64,000 nt of DNA from Pempheris klunzingeri. Lineage: Eukaryota > Chordata > Actinopteri > Acropomatiformes > Pempheridae. The translations under genes were made by a program, and so were the position numbers. Shown piece by piece: positions 23,270 to 36,039 of this stretch (positions within the stretch are counted from its first letter, which is position 1; each line of letters starts with the position of its first letter). The stretch lies in contig NC_092015.1 of the NCBI RefSeq assembly GCF_042242105.1, positions 15,269,535-15,333,534 of the forward strand, given 5' to 3'. The notes under the pieces are model-generated. The model saw only the letters and a program-made list of their open reading frames with translations, had not been told where the DNA came from and did not search any database.

Positions 23270-24545
23270 TGAAGTAAACCCGGACAGGTAATTGCTGAAC
23301 AGAGGCAGGAGGAAGGCAAAGGCCGTGGTGGTTCAGTGAGAGGAAGACAGCAGAATAGAGGAAGAGGCAGAAACGTACAAGGACATGGAGCTGTCCCAGG
23401 TGAAATATGTGCCACAGTTACGGACCATGTAATTAACCATGGCCTTACAACGGCAGAGGCTGGACGCCGAGGGCAGCCAAATGTCAACAGTGCGACAGTG
23501 ACTTCAATTAACCAAACATGCTGCAGGCAACAACAGGTATGCAGTCAATGCTGGAATAATTGATGTTACAGTATACCAGTAATAGCAATACTGTAGAGTT
23601 ACATAAGGTCAGAGTAAAAGTCAATGTAAGACTGGAACTCTAAGAAATACAAGACGCACACAGTAAAGCAAACAATGGTGCATTACAGTACAGTACATAT
23701 ACCACCAGCACATCTAGTCCTACTCATTAGAATTCAAAAATAGATAACATTACAGTATAAGAGCAGTTTTTACACCTTAACAAGAGCAAGAAATCTTCAG
23801 TATGGTGGCAGCACCATACACTGAGAGAGATCCAGAGCGCAAACTTAGAGGACAAAGGCATCTTTCAAAATATCAAATCTGTCAGCATATCTACAATAGA
23901 CAGAGTGCTGAAAAGACATCAAGTGACAATGAAACAACTCTTCACTCTTGACAGAATGAAGGAGCTGCGGAATCAAAATGTGCAGGTAAAGCAGTGGTGT
24001 TCCACTTTTTGTGCACACCACTACACAAAAAGAGAGACAGCAGCCTGTCAGATGTCACCAGCTTAGGGCCTCCCCTATCCCAAAGATAGTCAGACCATCC
24101 TCTCCTTGTCCTCGCAAGCAAGGAACAAGTCAAAAAACGAGAAAATAGGCTTGTATATACTTATTGAAGTTGCAGAGAAGAACACAGAACATTTTTACTC
24201 TCCTGTGACCATATGATTTTATACCAAAACTGATTTGATATTTTGGTTATTGTATTATAGAGAATAATTTAGCTGGAGGGAAGTGAAATGTGTAAGGTAA
24301 GGCTTGACTTGTCAAAGGATACTGGTGTTTTTTTTCCACCATATTCCCCATTCCTGAATCCAATTGGAGAATTATTTTCTGTATCTAAATTAATGTTTCT
24401 GCTTACTGCAGTGGATGTCATATGTGATGACATCACAGCCGAACAGGGGATAATAATTGCATGCAAAAAGTTTTTGCTCCATTTTATTGCAAGGGGAAAT
24501 ATCAGGTGTGGCGCTGATAAAAACCTGTGGTCAGACAGATGACAG
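23270..24545 (+). pseudogene. Broken IS630/Tc1-like transposase
   Basis: Three separated pieces of one protein family seen as 'insertion element IS630-like' proteins in fish. (1) About 23290-23540: an Arg/Gly-rich head, then GEICATVTDHVINHGLTTAE and the helix-turn-helix region. (2) About 23800-23985: LREIQSANLEDKGIFQNI followed by STIDRVLKRHQVTMKQL. (3) About 24300-24543: FFPPYSPFLNPIGELFS, then DITAEQGIIIACKKFL and a C-terminal RGNIRCGADKNLWSD. The middle with the catalytic aspartates is missing and frames shift between pieces. Pieces 1 and 2 both end at donor-like CAG|GTA text, probably by chance. Dead copy. Confidence 0.75.
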
Positions 24546-26783
24546 GGCATGCTGTGTTACAGTGTTGGGCCGTACATTATTCATATACACTCCATTTTTT
24601 TGTTTTGATGTATTTTTTGTATCATGTTGTGCTGTGGAAGTTTTCTGTTTACTGTGGTGAGCGATAGTTTCTCCTTGTACTGTTGAAATCAGCATCTGAA
24701 TAGCATTTATTCTGAACCATTCAGTTATCTAGACAAAATAACTTTCCAGTTCAAGACTGAAATGTTTATATAAGGAGCATTTCCAGGGTCCATGCAGACA
24801 AAACGTCTAAACGTTTTGACCAGTATTGTTTACACAATTTTTCATTTTGAGGGCAATGACTTATTGTATGAGACAATAACTTTTTTTCGAAGTATGAGTT
24901 AGGCGTTTTGGATGAGGTATGGGCTTTTGTAGGTGAGCTCTGTGGTGCCGGTGCTGGCTGGTGTGCTGTACCACATGAGCTGTTTTGACAAATCCACCCA
25001 GAGGTTTGCGAATGTGTACATTGTTTCAAGAAATGAGCCAAAACTATTGAGAAAAGCATAGTTAATGAACCACAATCGCTGAAGCATATAGTCCTTCAAA
25101 TTAATATGTGAATACTTGTATTTTGTTTCAGCTATTCAAACCACCACTTAAACAACAACCAGTGAGGAAAAGGAATGAGATTAGTGATGATTTATGGATT
25201 TTTTTTTTTACCCTCATCAATGATAAAAATGCAACATTAAACACTAAAACATCATTTATTATTTGTCACTAGGAGGATTTTTGCCATGAAGCGAGTATTG
25301 TCACAGGTGCACGCAGTTATTGACATTGTTTTAAAATTAAATATCATGTTTGCTCATTTCAATCTGAGGGATTAGTTAAAAAGTTCTCCCTGCTGTATCA
25401 GGAAGCTGTGTAATTAAACGGGTAATTCAAGTCGTTGTATAACGATCGTAACTGGAGCCTGCTCCTCGCAAAAGCTGCTCATGCCAAATATTAGCTTGTT
25501 TTGAACCAAACAATGAGGACACTGTGCTTTGCAGGAAAACTGCAGAATCGCACTGGGGAATTCACCAACGGCTTCCCCGCTGAATGAGCAATGCAACGGC
25601 CGTGAAACTCATGCATAATATTCATCATAATTGGTGCAGATAGCTGCTCTGCTTATTTCACTGTCAAATTAATTTATGTAGGGTGTGATATAAATTCCCT
25701 ACAGATGGTCCATCTGCAGTGCAGTGTGCATTACTGTGGGTGTCTGAGAGGTTACACTGTGACTCACCATCAAGGTAATCTCATGGAATTATGTAGAATG
25801 GAAATAAGAGCTTGTGAGATGCATATTTTAACACCAGGAAAAAAAGCTTTACTGGAAGAAGTCATCTATTAAGTAAAATAATATCTTTTAATGTAGACGT
25901 GAGCAGTCTGTTCCTGAAATAGCTTACAACCGCTGGCAATCTGTGCACCAATAATCAGGAGGTTTAATGCTCTTGAAGGACTATTTTACCCTGCATTACA
26001 CAGGTAGTGCTTCTTCTGAGGCTGTGTGATGCTCTCAACAAGCTCCATAAAGCAAACGTTTAATTTTAATTTTTATTAGAAAGAGATCCCTATCTCAGGC
26101 AGGAGAAAGTGTGTTGAGGATAAGGTTTGATTTTATCTGACGTGGGCTCATCACCAGGGGTTTGAATTGCATTGTTACATCAGGGAAATGATTTGTTTTC
26201 CAGCAGTATTGCAAAGATTGGACAAAATTATAATGTTTTACAGATGATGTAGGGATTGATTACATTGCATGATTGCAGATTTGTGGAGGGACTGATAAAA
26301 AAAACATTTTTGCCTCAAGCCATGATACAATAAGACATTTTATGTAACTTAATTACGGTTCCAATTGGATATGTGTTTCCACAAGCCTCAATATTTTTGT
26401 GTACGTTTCCAGTAGTGAATCACACTCTTTCTTTTAGATTCTGCCTTAACATGCTTAGAAATAAAAAGGGAGGAGAGGAAGGGAGAATAGATCTGATGTC
26501 TGCATTTAAGCCATCAACGTCAGAATGAATTGTCCCATTACAAACACTTTAGTAAGAGATACAGTAAAAGAAGTAGAGTATAGAAACCTAAAAAGGTGTA
26601 TAAGACATTGTAGATGAAGAGTGTGTGGGCGCGTGTGCATGCATGTGTGTGTGTTTGGGTAATTCATGAAGTCTCAAATAGCAGCGACCTCTCCCTGCCC
26701 TGGGAGTTGCTCTTATGGTCTTGTTCAGTTCTTTGGGTGAAGCATTAGCAAAGACTAGACCAGACTGTCTCCGCATTCTGTAA

Positions 26784-26814
<31 letters not shown>

Positions 26815-29800
26815 TGATCTCATGCGTACTCTACATCTTCGTACTCTACATTTTGCTTTACATCCTCATGCTTTTGCACTCTCCCTGACTTCCTCTTAAT
26901 AAGAGTGAATATAAAGTATAAACCCAACTTATACACTTGCGTAAACATAGTTTACCCACTACTGCAGAGTGGATCCAGTACTAAATGTCCTCAAAGTTTT
27001 ACTTGAACTGACTGGCACTGACTCCAATGCTGTTAATGAGCAACTGACAGTACATAAATAGTTTCAGCATCAGCTTCACATTCACATTGTATACTAATGA
27101 TTCAGGGACCATTAGTTCTACTCTAATGTCGCAAAATAGTCTGCATACTGAGTCCCAAGGTTTAATTGTTGTGGAATGATTTAACATGGAAAAAAATGAA
27201 AGCCTTCAAACATGGTAGATGGTTAAATCATTTGGATACATCTGGATGTGAAAAGACTGAGTCTCATTCATTTAACCGCTACATTGCACACATCGGATCA
27301 TGTCAGTGCTTTATCTGTCCAGCAGCAGCAGCTAGTACGGGGTTGATGGTACTTTTCACAGCAAATTTCATTCCGTTTCCTCTGTAGAGGAAGTTTTGAT
27401 AGCAACGAGTTTCATTTTGTTTCCCCACAGCCACCAGCACATCACCTGTGCCACATGGCTGGCAGCTGTTTGCCATCATCGAGCCAGCAAAAATTCCCTT
27501 TTCCCAACATGCCCTTTTACTAACGTGATAAAGAGTAATCTTTTTAATATCTGCAGTATCTCAACATCTCCATTTATTTGACTTACTGCCAGTTATAGGG
27601 TATATATTTCAAAAAGTACTCAACCTTATCATTGCTGTATTATTGCAGAATTATCTGATCTGGTCTGGACTTCTTCCCTGCTCAGCAGCCAGATTAATGT
27701 TTAGAAATAGTTGCAATATTTTATACAGAAGCATGCATATAACTGCTATTTACTTACACAGCATTCGAAAGCTGAAATCATGCTTCTACCCCTGTTACCC
27801 ATCCTTCACCCTTACATTGTTTGATTTGTGCTGTGACGAGAAACAAAACACTCTTGGTAAATGGTAGCATTGATAGCATATTTATCCAAAGCGCCTTCCA
27901 ATTTGCTTCTCATCACATACACACATGAATGCTGCTATCTACCATGCTAGGGTCTGATTAAAGCAAAGGGAACAATTTGTGGATCATTTACTCAACCGAG
28001 GACACTTCAACATATCTGTTCTGGCCTCTTTGTCTTGATCTCACATGGCTCACAGGCTCTGGATTTTCCTCCAAACATAGTTTTCCTGTCTTGTGGATTC
28101 CCTACAAACTCTCATCTCCCCAATCTGCCACCAATGGCAAATTAATCTATTTTAAGGTGTTCTGGGGGCCTGAGAAGATGCTGATCTTGTCAAAGCAATA
28201 TTCCAGTTGAGTCCACACCCCCAACTCTCTCCCCTTATTTCCTGTCAAATAATAACAGCAAAGAAAGACTGAGATGTGAGATAACAACAAGATGGTTTTA
28301 ACTATTTCTTAGAGATGATTGATCATCTTGAACTGCTTGTAGGTCAACTGCATTGTGGGAAAGCTTTGACATAACACGCGGGAATGACAAATCCACAAAA
28401 ACCCAGTTACTTGAGACTAGATTGAGCTGATATTTTTAAGATATGAGTGTGTGTGTAGCAACGACATGGTTTTGGGGAATTGTAGTAAGGGATGTGGGAC
28501 AACATTGAAAATAGCAGAGTCAATCACCAGGGGGGCAAGGAGCGAACATGGCATAAGGCATGGTGCTTGTCTGTACTCAGAGATGAAGAGAGGATCTATC
28601 AGTGTTAAGCAAGCAATTGCCAAGGATCTTGAAAGAATTCAGCGGTGATTGTACATTGACGTAAAAGACGGGTATAAGCTGGCTGAATGAATTATTTTCA
28701 TTTCGCTTTAAGTATGGTCTGAAATGCAGGTGTGTTGTGTGGGGCGAAGTGAAGGTTTGAGACGGTGAACTCAGAGCATGTGAGGAAACCAAAAAAAGCA
28801 AGCCAAAACGTGGCTTCTAAAGTTAGAGCAACATGTATCCAGAGCGGACGTGTGGATGCAGAGGAGGACAGCAAAAGCTTTGAGCAGATCTTTGCGTAGA
28901 AAACTTTTTGAGAGGTAAAGTTAACTGAGGATGGCTGGAGGACAGGACCAGGTTGCTGGCTAGGAGTTTCGAAAAGAAGCTTCTTCCGCTAAAGAAAACT
29001 TAGAAAACTTGTGAGTTTTGATAGCCACCACAGAATGGCATAGACAATGAAATGGGTCAAGGTGACAAGATCGAACCACAGGAAGGTTATGTTGTACTGC
29101 TTGTGAAAGCAGAGATGACCGGGTGAATCAGCTAGAAATGGTTGCAAACAAGACCTGCATGATCTCGTTCAGTCATAGAAGCCTCCAAAACTGGCAGAAG
29201 GAACATGTCATGGCCTGTTTCTGCTGCAGCTGCTGGAAGTGGGTAGCAGTGGGCTCTGGCATCCCTGTGCAAAGGCGATAAGGTGAGTGGATGAGTGATG
29301 TTGCTTGTAAAATGAGGAAGTGCCTAACTTTTCTGATGGTGCTTGAAGCGATGTCACATGCTCTCGGTTGTGGCTCAGAAACGAAATGCCGGAAGTGACA
29401 CAGTTGAGGTGTGGTGGCGTCCCCAAAATTCTGCTGGCATTGGATAACTTCAATTATTTAGACAAACAAGTAATCACTGCCTGCCCCTGAGACTCTCGAT
29501 AGAGTAACAAAGGCAAACATGAGTGTAGTGAAACTTAGATTATGTTCAAGACTTACAGTTACATCAAAAGCACTGCATGTAACATGTGGATGCTGGATAG
29601 ATTATTATTTCAGGTCTATGTGTAGTGATTTCAATAGTCATTGGACATCTCTAACCCTAATCATGCTCCAAAGTGTTTTATTATTGTTAAGCAAGACAAA
29701 ATGCTAATAATGTCGAATACAATATAAACAAATTGATTTCTATGCGGCGCACTGTACTGTGCCTATCAGCTGTACATCCAGTAGTAATCAGGGAAAGGAG

Positions 29801-31628
29801 AAATTGCAGTTATTGATTGGAGTCATTGATTGGTTGTGTTATTGACTCCACCAAATGTCTAAATCAATTATCTTACAGCTTTGGTGTTTTCTATAATACA
29901 GACACACTGTTCTTTGCAGAGATCAATAACACGCACATTTATAAACACATAAAAAGAGCTTGTCTTTGCTGTAAACACCAGCTGTTAGTTGCCAAAAGAT
30001 ATCTCTTTGCATGGCTGGCATAAGGCAGCGGTTTACAGCTGGATTGTAAAGCCACTATAAAGTCTATATGTAAAAACGTACAGGCATTACATACATTCAC
30101 AAAGTCTCTTGTTTCTATCTCTGTCTCTCTTGCACACACACAAAAACAGAGCTGATGCACCGAATGATGGTGTGGGAACCAGATCCGTATGACACGAGAA
30201 CGTTCCACAGCCTCATTATGAGCTCGGCTGGCCAGCGCTGCCAGAATACGAGGCCAGCGGCCATGAAGCGACTGTCACTTCTCCTCAACCACAGCCCTGC
30301 CTCCTCCACATTCGTGCATGTGTGTTTTTATAGCGTGTGTGTGTGTGTGCCTGTGTGAAGAGGAACTACAGGGGGAAAGAGGGAATGAGTGTGCTTACTG
30401 TAAGACAGTGACTCCATATATGTGCTGTATTCATGACAGCAAGCGAAGAGAGCAAGTGAGTTGGTGTGAAGGAGAGAGTGTGACAGACCAAAGTATGTGT
30501 GCCTGATGCTTACTTTTAATTAGAACAATATAGTTGACATTTTTACACACTAAATATGTTTGTCGGTTTGTGTTCAATAAACTAGATCTCTGAGAGGTTC
30601 TCAGCGGTAAAATGCTTACAAAAAAACAAGAATGGAATTGCCCTGCAGCATGTTATGCATCCACTGCAATAATATCAAGTACATTTCTCACACAAGCACA
30701 GGCACTGAGCACATTTTGCCTGACAACAAGTTCACAACAAGTAGAAACCTCCCTTCCTCTCACACAGAGGCAACAATGAGTGTATTAACATAGTAGGGGG
30801 CCAATATATCATCTCTGATTCCAGCTTTAGACGAGAGTCAGCCAGAATTCAGAATGGAGTCTTTTCTGTTTTTTGTTGTTGTTGTTGTTGTTGTTGGTTT
30901 TTTGGGGTGAAAGTTAATTAAGACTCATTCTTTGTTTTGAGCATTGATTAGTGTAGATAGATTCCATGTTGCAGTAACAAATTAGTGTATATTTGGATGA
31001 AACATTATCTGACATTAATACTGAAGACATCCTAAATGCTTAAACATGCCTCGGTGTATGAGGTTGGTTCAGTTTATATTCGGATGCCAGAATGAATGTT
31101 AAATGACATGTGATCCACTGGGCACCATATCACATGACCTACATTAAATTGTGTGAATCAGTGGATGTAAGTGGCCATAATGTGACCCATTGGACCTACA
31201 TATCATGTGGATTCAGATCACATGACCTGCATCAAATAACGGGAACTATCTTAATGCTGCTGAACTCTGAGTCCTTTAATTGACCCATCACCTTTGACCT
31301 TGGCCAACCTCCTGAGGGAATATGATGCTCATTGGTGGATATACAGTGTTCATGCATTCACGCATATGAACAGACACTGACCATGACATTATACCAAACG
31401 TGGAGAAACGTGCACTTACCACACATTGTACCAGGGGGGCAGCCAAAAACTCCTGTCTTTCTTCTCTTTATCCGAGCATGTTGTCAGTTTTTTCTTCTCC
31501 TCCGTCCGGCTGGTTTCTTTCACCTCCCTCTTCTTCTCCTCCTCCTCCTCCTCCCCTTCCCTGTCCCCCCTCTCACCACCGCTGTTCAGGTCCAGCTCTG
31601 TCGCTGGTGGGGAGAATCCAGGCGCCAC

Positions 31629-31708
31629 ACACACACACAAACACACTCACACACAGCTCCGGGCGATGCTTTCAAAATACACTCAGACACAGCTGGGTTC
31701 AAAGCTCA

Positions 31709-31741
<33 letters not shown>
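31629..31741. repeat. (CA)n-rich microsatellite block
   Basis: Two CA runs, one of about 30 bp ending at 31741, embedded in C/T-rich sequence. It creates His/Thr-rich spurious frames. Confidence 0.9.
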
Positions 31742-31742
<1 letters not shown>

Positions 31743-33779
31743 CTGCCCCCACACCCACAAAAGCACGCGCACAAACGCAGCCGAGCTCCTCGACAGTCCT
31801 CACACCCCCACGCAGCCACACACACACATAAACATGTAGCTGGTCTCTCCACAGCTGAATGGAGACTGTGGCGTTGTGTCTTCCTGCGTTATTGTCGTGA
31901 TGTTTTGAGGAATCTGTGATTCAGGTCAGACTGAAGGAAGCTTCAAGTTGGAGAATCACTCATTGTGGCTTATTTAGTCATGGAGACAAAAAAATGAAGT
32001 AGTGCACATGCTGCTTCCACTCATAAGATCCTTTGTGTTGATGCACATCAAAGCATTTCCACACTTACATTTTGTAATGAGGTCACTTTCAAAGACAGTT
32101 GGAACAGTTCCAAGTGGTCCAGGACAAAATAGAAACAGGAAACATTCATGAATGCTTCATCAGTGTCTGGCTTTTTCTCATCTGGCAGTGATGTACCTGT
32201 CAAAGCAGGTGCAGCATGTCAATCCAAAGTATAAATCTGTACTCATCAGCCAGTGCTGGTTCTCGTTCTCATAGAAAAGAAGAAGTCCTGATGTGCTCTC
32301 AGTGATCTCAAATGTTGATTTCCATCTTCCTTGCAGTTCCCACATAAGACAAAAGGTTGAGTTATTCTCCCTGTTGTTGTTTCTCTTTCCCCAAGAGGTT
32401 GCACAGCTGGCCAAATAAAGCTTCAGGAAGCAGAGCTAAGCAGAGCTAATTGGCTAATTTAGATGCCATGTCTTAATAAACAGCAACGTCTGTATTTGAC
32501 CGCACTCAGCTGTCATCTGACGCACTTAACAGCTTGTCTATTCCTTTGTGAAAATCCCTTAGAATAAAAAATCTGCTGTGTTTCCTCCTTCTGTTTACCC
32601 CTCTGTGGTGCATGGAGCGAGCTTTTTCCAGAGTGGCCTGTCAGCATCAATATTTAACAGGAACCTCTTGCTGTGTTGCTGTCACAGTTAAAGTTTCCAT
32701 GTCCCTGTCGTTGTGCATTGGATGACATGTTCTCTGGTCTGCAGGCTGTTTGTCTTTCTTACTGTCCTTTTTAGCTCTTGTTCTCTGCTTAGATGTTAAA
32801 ATTTGCTCTAATCTGGCCTGATTTGTTCCTCACGTCTATTTTCTGTTGTTTTTTTTGGACTGTTCTGCTCTTGTTTTAACCCCTCTACTCTCTACCATTC
32901 TCTACCAACCTTCTTGAAGCTCTTTTTCCATATGCAAACCTCTGTCATGCTCCCACCCTGCGGCAAGATACAGTCATTCAGGACTTTCTTTCCTCTAGCT
33001 GCTCAAGTAGTTTTTCATTAAGCCTGTCCCTCTGTCCTTGACTGTTTTCTGTCCACCCTGCAGCAAACCTTCATTCAACCTTCCCTCATCAGTCAAACCT
33101 TCGACTTTCTAAACTCAACCTCTTCTCGCCTTCGTTTCCCTCTGGCAAGCTGATTCACTTGACCTATATCTCACTCACCGCCTGCCAGTGTTGCTTCTTC
33201 TGTCCTCATCCTGTCCTTCCTCTGTCTAATGACTGCTCAATTCTGCTCAAGTCCTCTCCCTATATCTCTCTCATTGTTCCTCTATTTCCCTCCACCTCTC
33301 GCATACACAGTATTTTAGCTGCTGTGCTCTGAGTCATACTGCTCACTCCTCCCTTTTCCTTCCAGAAGCTTGCAAATGTTCCTCCTTTTTTTTTTTTTTG
33401 TCTTCCTTTCCACTCTACCAAAACGTCAGGATCCGTTCAGCATGTCTCTTCTTCCCAGGCACCGAAATGACACCTCCCCATCCTGCTGAGACAGATGGAA
33501 TGACAGCCTGTGGTTAGACAATCAAGCAGAGAGACAAAAAGAGAGAGAGAGACACTTTCCCCAGCAGAGACAGGGGGGTCTGCCTTCAAATGCTTGTCTG
33601 TCTCTTAGCTCGATTACAGGTGGTTTCTTCTCTCTTCTTCTGACAGGAGAAGTGTCGTTTCACTTGCTGTGGTCATTGATGCCAGTTTGCTTTCTCTTTA
33701 TCCCCTTCTGCTGCATCTTCAAGCACACGTGTGTCTGGAAAAAAGAAGAGAAAAGCTAAAGCAGTGCTAAATGTGTAGC

Positions 33780-34110
33780 AGAGAGACTCTCTGAGAGGGA
33801 CAGAGAAGCACTGGAGAAGAAAGATGTGTGGAGATGAATAAAAAGAAAAGAGATGCCCTCAGGATCTGTGGAAGTGACAGCAGAGGAGATATGAAGGGAG
33901 AGGGGAGGCTGGGAGGAGGAGGAGGAGGAGGATGAAGAAGGGGGAGGATATGGAGAAAAGCTTGTGTGTGGGTGGAATGAGTAGATGATTGTAAGATGGA
34001 TATGGAGTGAAGCAATAGGAGGAGCTTTCCAGATAAGGATGAGGATGGATGGAGGCACATGGATGGATGGATGGATGGAGGGTTAGATGGGGGATAGAGG
34101 GAGAAAAAGA
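33780..34110. repeat. Purine-rich tract with (GGAT)n
   Basis: The plus strand is strongly A/G-biased, including GGAGGAGGAGGAGGAGGATG near 33912 and GGATGGATGGATGGATGG at 34060-34078. A tract of opposite bias follows at 34290-34690. Confidence 0.8.
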
Positions 34111-34289
34111 AGGACATATGCATGATTTTATGGATGGATGAATGAATGGTTTGACAGGTTGACGCTTTGATGCAGCTGTCATGGAAGAAAAGGCCTCTCC
34201 CCGTCCCCAATTAATCAAAACTATTAGTATTCAAAATAAATTATATAAATATTTTGAGTTATTTGATATTTTACCTTTATGGAAATCCT

Positions 34290-34690
34290 GTCGTAGACTG
34301 CTCCTCTCCTCTCTCTTAATTTCTACCTCTCTCATCGATTCTCTCCATCCCTCTGTCTGCTCCTGCAGCTTCAGTCTGTGCTATCACTAAAATGCAGCAT
34401 CCCTCTTCCCTCCTCCCTCCCCCTCCCCCTCCTCCTCCTCCTCGTCTCTCTGTCTCTCCCACAGTGTTTCCCTCATTTTCCTCTCTCCCTCTCCCCCTTG
34501 CTCCCGTTCTCTCTATATTTGTCCTTCTCTGCCTCTGCCTCCAACTCTCTCCCTCCATATCTTCCTCTCCTTCTTTTTCCCACCCCCCCCCCACCTCACC
34601 CCACCCCACCCTCTGTCTCTGCTTACACCCCATATTCCATCACCATCTCCCTCTCTCTTTCGCTGTCCTTTCGCTCGCTTTTTTCACCCT
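34290..34690. repeat. Pyrimidine-rich tract
   Basis: About 400 bp in which the plus strand is nearly all C and T (for example CCTCCCCCTCCCCCTCCTCC near 34412, C9 at 34581-34590). It produces spurious Pro/Ser/Leu ORFs. Confidence 0.85.
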
Positions 34691-34965
34691 TCCCTCACTC
34701 AGAGAAGCTTCGAGAACAGAGTGGCCAGGCTGTGGGAGAGGAAAGCTCTCAGGACATGTGAATACCATTCATAATCCTGCCACATGAATAATACACTCAC
34801 AATACATTCATATTTTCTCACATGCATGCACATGTGGAAAACACTCACACATACAAACTCCGCATCTCCCTGTCCCTCAATCTGGCAAACAAAAACACAT
34901 CCTGCTGTAAAATGAGCATACAGCGTGGTTTTTGTTATGCATGCATACCTGAGCAACATTGCAGC

Positions 34966-34968
<3 letters not shown>

Positions 34969-35002
<34 letters not shown>
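34969..35002. repeat. (AC)n microsatellite
   Basis: Uninterrupted AC run of about 34 bp. Confidence 0.95.
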
Positions 35003-35006
<4 letters not shown>

Positions 35007-35419
35007 ACACAACACACTGAAGGCATCGATAATGAAAGCGTTTTTTTCTGCAGTGTGAAACAACAGCTGCAAATTGATGAAAGATTGAACAGAGAATATA
35101 TCCAGTGTGTGTTCATGTAATTGCAGCCATGCACAAAGATACACAGACACACACACAGGGCATGCTGGGCAAAGAGGGCTTTCATTTGAAATGGAAATTC
35201 TGTTTGACAAACAGCGACCAAGTCATTGAACAAATAAGTGAAACATCAACCCCATTAGGTTTGTGTGACCGGAGAAAGAAAGAGAGAGTGTGTGTCAGTG
35301 TGCGTCTTTGTCTGTGTGCATGTATTGTATGTACGGACGTGTCTGTTGCTACATATTAAACATGAACATGTGCATACATGTGTAAACTATGACATGTATG
35401 TATCACATTGTCCTTTTTT

Positions 35420-35457
35420 TGTGTGTGTGTGTGTATGTGTGTGTGTGTGTGTGTGTA
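35420..35457. repeat. (GT)n microsatellite
   Basis: GT run with one AT interruption. Confidence 0.95.
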
Positions 35458-35889
35458 GCTGGTTGGAGCTGTCCTTTCGGCCTCTAGCATCACCCAGTGC
35501 CACCATCTGTGCTGCCAGCCAGATGGGAAGGGTGTGTGTCTGCATGAACGTGTGTGTGAGAGTGTGTAGGAGGAGACATTTATTTGGGTGAACTAATTAA
35601 AGATCATCATCAGTTATGCTTGAAATCGTATTTCCACAATTCTTATATTTGAATGTCTTATAAGCTTCTGACTCAGCCGGGACACGTAAACCTGGATAAA
35701 CAAGCCGTCTCCAGCCAATTCCTGCTGTCTGACTTGCTGCCTCTGGATACACTGAAACACTGTCAAGTTGGAAAAAAGTCAGTATCTTCATTTTTTAAAA
35801 ATGTAATTCTAATTCTGAAATTTACAGTACAAGAGTATATCAGAGGCCAAGTACAGCACAGTTTCTCTGCTTTTCTTCTCTTTCTTTTC

Positions 35890-36030
35890 AGTCTACAACA
35901 TGGCATCCAAAAAAAAAGCCAGTCCAGGGTGTACCTCGCCTCTCACCCAAAGTCAAATGGGATTGGCTCCAGCCCTCTGGGATTCTTAAGGACAGACGGT
36001 ATAGACAATAGATGGATGGATGGATATCAA
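35890..36030 (+). repeat. LINE-type 3' end with GATG tail
   Basis: Reads CCAGTCCAGGGTGTACCTCG, then GGGATTGGCTCCAGCCCTCT and ends GACGGTATAGACAATAGATG with GGATGGATGGAT. This is one of the commonest retroposon 3' ends in fish genomes (recalled, not searched). Confidence 0.7.
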
Positions 36031-36039
36031 TAGACAGCA

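Larger units (their letters stand above)
24560..35870. other. Gene desert with microsatellites and strand-asymmetric tracts
   Basis: No coding exon recognised on either strand. Simple repeats: (CA)n 26786-26812, (TTG)n 30873-30897, (CA)n 31629-31741, (GGAT)n about 34059-34079, (AC)n 34969-35002, (GT)n 35420-35457. Purine-rich plus strand 33780-34110 and pyrimidine-rich 34290-34690. A GC-richer island at 30150-30310 has an open frame on both strands but no recognised product. Many ORFs here are low-complexity translations of repeats. Confidence 0.5.

Noticed and set aside
31332..31919. 195-, 143- and 137-codon overlapping plus-strand frames
   Set aside because: Translations of CA repeats and C/T-rich DNA (His/Thr and Pro/Ser runs) open in all three frames; no domain.
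33756..34218. Minus-strand frames of 100-147 codons
   Set aside because: Simple-sequence artefact of the purine-rich tract and GGAT repeat.
34316..34787. Several frames of 105-131 codons on both strands
   Set aside because: Produced by the pyrimidine-rich tract; low-complexity Pro/Leu/Ser or Glu/Arg/Gly only.
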